Assembly: GCF_025631005.1 (NCBI RefSeq)
Contig: NZ_JAOTPL010000018.1
Location: 1 to 64,000 of the forward strand
From: Haoranjiania flava
GTDB lineage: Bacteria > Bacteroidota > Bacteroidia > Chitinophagales > Chitinophagaceae
Length of the DNA: 64,000 bases
Direction of reading: 5' to 3'
Part shown: piece by piece, positions 61,607 to 64,000 of the stretch
Numbering within the stretch: the stretch's first letter is position 1
Layout of the letters: every line of letters starts with the position of its first letter
The notes under the pieces: generated by a model
Database searches by the model: none
The model's input: only the letters and a program-made list of their open reading frames with translations
What the model was told of the DNA's origin: nothing
Made by a program: the position numbers and the translations under genes

Positions 61607-63001
61607 TTAATCTATATCAATAACCTTGCCTGCATTAAGTATATTATTCGGATCAAAAGCTTTTTTTATTTCACGCATCAGGCGCAAAGCAGCCTCATCA
61701 AACACGATCGGCAAAAATTCTTTCTGTATAATGCCGATACCGTGTTCTGCGCTGATAGTGCCGTTGAGGCTTTTTACCAGCCTGAAAAGTTCTTCCAGTA
61801 TGGGCTTTACGGTTTCATTGCCAAAGCTGTTCGGATGGCCGTCTTTAAATATACGCACATGAATATTTCCATCGCCAGCATGGCCATAGCATACTACCTG
61901 AAAATCATATTTCTCTCCCAGCGCTTTAGCGCCTTTTACCAGCTTGGGCAGTTCAGCACGTGGCACTACAGTATCTTCTTCAATGGTGTAACCAATGGAC
62001 TTTACGGCTTCTGCTGTTCTGCGCCGCAGCTTCCACAATTCCTCTTTCTGGGTAGCATCATCGGCAAAAAATATTTCGCCGCAATCAAATTGCACCAGCA
62101 GTTCGGCTATCTGTTCCATTTCCTTCATCAGCACATCCATGTCGTTGCCGTCTACTTCCACGATCAGGTGCGCTTCCATATCATCGGTTACCGGCACAAT
62201 GGAACTATCGACCATCCGGCTAACAATCTTCAGCGCGTTGATCTCCACGAGTTCCAGCCCGCTGGGTGTGAAACCCGCGCGGAATATAGCGCTGACAGCT
62301 TCAGCAGCTTTCTCCAGGGAGTTGAAAGGAGCCAGCATCAGCAGATCAAATTTTGGCAGGGGAATGAGCTTAAATACCGCTTTGGTCACGATGCCTAAAG
62401 TGCCCTCACTGCCCACCATCAGTTGAGTAAGGTTGTAGCCTGTAGCATTTTTTAATACATTTGCCCCTGTCCAGATTATTTCGCCTGTTGGCAAAACCAC
62501 TTCCAGGTTGAGCACATAGTCCTTCACAACACCGTATTTTACAGCCTTGGGGCCGCCGCTGTTTTCTGCAATATTGCCGCCTATAAAACACGAACCCCTG
62601 CTGCTGGGATCTGGCGGATAAAACAGGCCTTTTTCTTTTACCGCATTCTGCAGTACCTCTGTGATAACGCCTGATTCAGCAGTAACCTGCAAGTTCCGCT
62701 CGTCTATCTCCAGTATCTTATTCAACCGTTCTATAGATAGTAATACACCGCCCCTGGTAGCAAGTGCGCCGCCTGTAACCCCTGTACCTGCCGCCCTTGG
62801 CGTCACGGGTATTTTATGTTCATTGCAGATTTTAAGAATGGCGCTTATCTCTTCAGCCGTTCCGGGTTTTATAACCACGTCCGGGTTGTATTGCAGCTTT
62901 TCTGTATAGTCGCGGCTGAAATGGTCCAATGTTTCCGTGTCCGAGTAAACGTATTGTTCTCCGCTTATCTCTTTAAGTTTTGCAAAGATCTCCTCCTTCA
63001 T
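61607..63001 (-). CDS. FAD-linked oxidase of the GlcD/D-lactate dehydrogenase type
   Basis: The 464-residue protein has the FAD_binding_4 PP-loop region (VVIKPGTAEEISAILKICNEHKIPVTPRAAGTGVTGGALA), ENSGGPKAVKYGV and the C-terminal FAD-oxidase domain (CYGHAGDGNIHVRIFK, AEHGIGIIQKEF). Such enzymes oxidise glycolate, D-lactate or D-2-hydroxyglutarate with a quinone or an electron-transfer partner. No GlcE/GlcF is adjacent. It begins one base from the dapB stop and belongs to its operon. Confidence 0.9.
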   Translation of the reverse strand: MKEEIFAKLKEISGEQYVYSDTETLDHFSRDYTEKLQYNPDVVIKPGTAEEISAILKICNEHKIPVTPRAAGTGVTGGALATRGGVLLSIERLNKILEIDERNLQVTAESGVITEVLQNAVKEKGLFYPPDPSSRGSCFIGGNIAENSGGPKAVKYGVVKDYVLNLEVVLPTGEIIWTGANVLKNATGYNLTQLMVGSEGTLGIVTKAVFKLIPLPKFDLLMLAPFNSLEKAAEAVSAIFRAGFTPSGLELVEINALKIVSRMVDSSIVPVTDDMEAHLIVEVDGNDMDVLMKEMEQIAELLVQFDCGEIFFADDATQKEELWKLRRRTAEAVKSIGYTIEEDTVVPRAELPKLVKGAKALGEKYDFQVVCYGHAGDGNIHVRIFKDGHPNSFGNETVKPILEELFRLVKSLNGTISAEHGIGIIQKEFLPIVFDEAALRLMREIKKAFDPNNILNAGKVIDID

Positions 63002-63730
63002 TTATGATAATGTTTTTCCGAATAAAACTTCCTGCATTGTAAAAATGCCCTGTTTGCCTTGTATATATTCCGCAGCTAAAACCGCGCCTGCTGCAAAGCC
63101 CTTACGGTTAAGCGCTTTATGTGTGATCCTGATGTCGTCTATTTCAGACTTGTACCATACGCGGTGTGTGCCGGGCACTGCTTCCTCACGCTCTGAAAGT
63201 ATTTCCAGCTCAGATTTATTGTCGGTAGCATGGTTAACCCACCTTTTAATTTCAGGGCGCTCTTCCAGGATCTGTTCGGCCAATGTAATAGCCGTGCCGC
63301 TTGGTGCATCTTTCTTTTCGGTGTGGTGCACCTCTTCTATGGATGGCTTATAATCATCATAAGGGCGCATAAGCCTCGCCACATATTTATTGATCTCAAA
63401 AAATAAATTTACACCTATGCTGAAATTGCTGGCGTAGAGAAATGCCACATTTTTTTCAATAGCCAGTTGTTGAATGCCCTCCAGGTTTTTTAGCCATCCT
63501 GTGGAACCGCTCACCACCGAAACACCGGCATTGATGCACTTGCTGATGTTTTCGAAAGCTACCTGTGGGCCGGTAAATTCTATAGCCACATCGGCTTTTT
63601 TTATATTTTCTTCCGTAAAATCTTTGGTGTTGTCTATGGAAATGCGCAATACTATTTCATGTTTTTTTGCCAAAGCAATCTCTTCTATTGCTTTTCCCAT
63701 TTTACCATAGCCAATCAATGCAATTTTCAT
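63002..63730 (-). CDS. dapB: 4-hydroxy-tetrahydrodipicolinate reductase
   Basis: The 242-residue NAD(P)H enzyme makes tetrahydrodipicolinate for lysine and peptidoglycan. Seen: IALIGYGKMGKAIEE (nucleotide fold, GXGXXG), VSGSTGWL, NFSIGVNLFFEINKYVA, and EVHHTEKKDAPSGTAITLAE with the KKDAPSGT active site. The bases before its ATG (GCGGCGAACTAAAA, then TATACAG) belong to the hairpin array described upstream and match the spacer between R3 and R4 of the other array. Confidence 0.95.
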   Translation of the reverse strand: MKIALIGYGKMGKAIEEIALAKKHEIVLRISIDNTKDFTEENIKKADVAIEFTGPQVAFENISKCINAGVSVVSGSTGWLKNLEGIQQLAIEKNVAFLYASNFSIGVNLFFEINKYVARLMRPYDDYKPSIEEVHHTEKKDAPSGTAITLAEQILEERPEIKRWVNHATDNKSELEILSEREEAVPGTHRVWYKSEIDDIRITHKALNRKGFAAGAVLAAEYIQGKQGIFTMQEVLFGKTLS

Positions 63731-64000
63731 CTGTATAATTTTTAGTTCGCCGCTTTGTGGCTGTTTTTAATGGTCGCATGGAATAGCCTTTATTCATCCG
63801 CGGTTGGTATGCAACTTTGCCTATGGCTATTTCATGTGTTAATATTTAATTTTTTCTGTTTGCCACATGGAATAACCAGCTTTTTAAATTTAATACTCAT
63901 TCCCGGTTGGTATGCAACTTTGCTTATGGCTATTTCATGTGTATATAATTTATTTTTTTCTGTTTGTCACATGGAATAACCGGCTTTTTTAGATTAATAT
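63731..64000 (-). repeat. Second hairpin-repeat array, oriented toward dapB
   Basis: Read on the minus strand, the region before dapB holds R7 (63775-63838, type B), R8 (63864-63941, mixed) and the 3' part of R9 (from 63968 to the window end). R7 opens CACATGAAATAG and ends GGCTATTCCATGCG; R8 opens ATGAAATAGCC but ends GGTTATTCCATGTGG, so G pairs with T in the stem. The loops contain TACCAACC. The R7-dapB spacer has the AACAGCC(A/G)CAAAGCGGC stretch also seen after R3. The array continues beyond the window. Confidence 0.9.

Overview
The window looks like a chromosomal piece of a Bacteroidota genome, most likely family Chitinophagaceae. The grounds are promoters of the Bacteroidota type (TTTG, about 19 bases, then TAnnTTTG) before tRNA-Leu, the Rrf2 gene and others, AT-rich leaders with few Shine-Dalgarno sites, a small SRP RNA, many Bacteroidota-type outer-membrane proteins, a DUF5606 protein, a FAD-linked GlcD-type oxidase and a GH110 glycosidase. 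Most of the window is ordinary housekeeping DNA with about 60 protein genes, two tRNAs (Leu-UAG, Cys-GCA) and one SRP RNA.

Layout. 0-5 kb: class A penicillin-binding protein, tRNA-Leu, a GH110-like lipoprotein and a remnant of an outer-membrane protein. 5.2-13.6 kb: a same-strand nitric-oxide/respiration island (Rrf2 regulator; cbb3-like oxidase core subunit and a di-heme cytochrome c; two small membrane proteins; cupin; DUF2249-RIC di-iron repair protein; DUF488; DUF1858/DUF2249 protein; 12-TM His-rich membrane protein; DUF59 Fe-S factor). 13.6-25.5 kb: DUF4197 lipoprotein, dapF, a nucleoside phosphorylase, tRNA-Cys, maf, clpC, a STAS protein, mutY, a UbiA-type prenyltransferase, ruvX, a frameshifted TfoX-like pseudogene, def and a glycosyltransferase without a canonical start. 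25.5-33.6 kb: palindromic tandem repeats, gltA, DUF5606, a striking tandem hairpin array, an alpha/beta hydrolase, a beta-CASP metallo-hydrolase, apaG, a YdeI-type protein, pcm and a YtxH protein. 33.7-45.4 kb: a response regulator with an AAA domain but no DNA-binding domain, miaA, waaA, an APC permease, a NadR-like kinase with a Nudix hydrolase, transaldolase, SRP RNA, a four-gene glycosyltransferase operon and a zinc metallopeptidase. 45.5-63.7 kb: a 900-residue outer-membrane barrel protein, yigZ, ribD, prmC, msrA, an MlaF-like ATPase, lysA, EamA transporter, YkgJ-like protein, threonine aldolase, DUF202, purM, ribF, a GlcD-like oxidase and dapB.

Two parts deserve most attention. First, arrays of about 65-83 bp hairpin units (28384-29000, and 63731-64000 in the opposite orientation) sit directly in front of two unrelated genes (the alpha/beta hydrolase and dapB), each time pointing the same way relative to the gene. 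Two subfamilies show compensatory changes in the stem (ATAACC/GGTTAT against ATAGCC/GGCTAT). Every unit opens with ATGAAATAA or ATGAAATAG, a Met-Lys-stop, and the array ends where the same leader plus ATGAAA becomes the real start of the gene. I do not know of a described element of this kind. Second, the NO island carries a cbb3-like heme-copper enzyme whose usual glutamate is glutamine and which stands among NO-damage repair genes, without the usual cbb3 assembly genes.

Several biosynthetic routes are represented by scattered genes: lysine/peptidoglycan (dapF, lysA, dapB, PBP), riboflavin/FAD (ribD, ribF), and envelope glycans (waaA, GT11, GT4, GT2). All functional calls rest on motif reading only; no database search was run.
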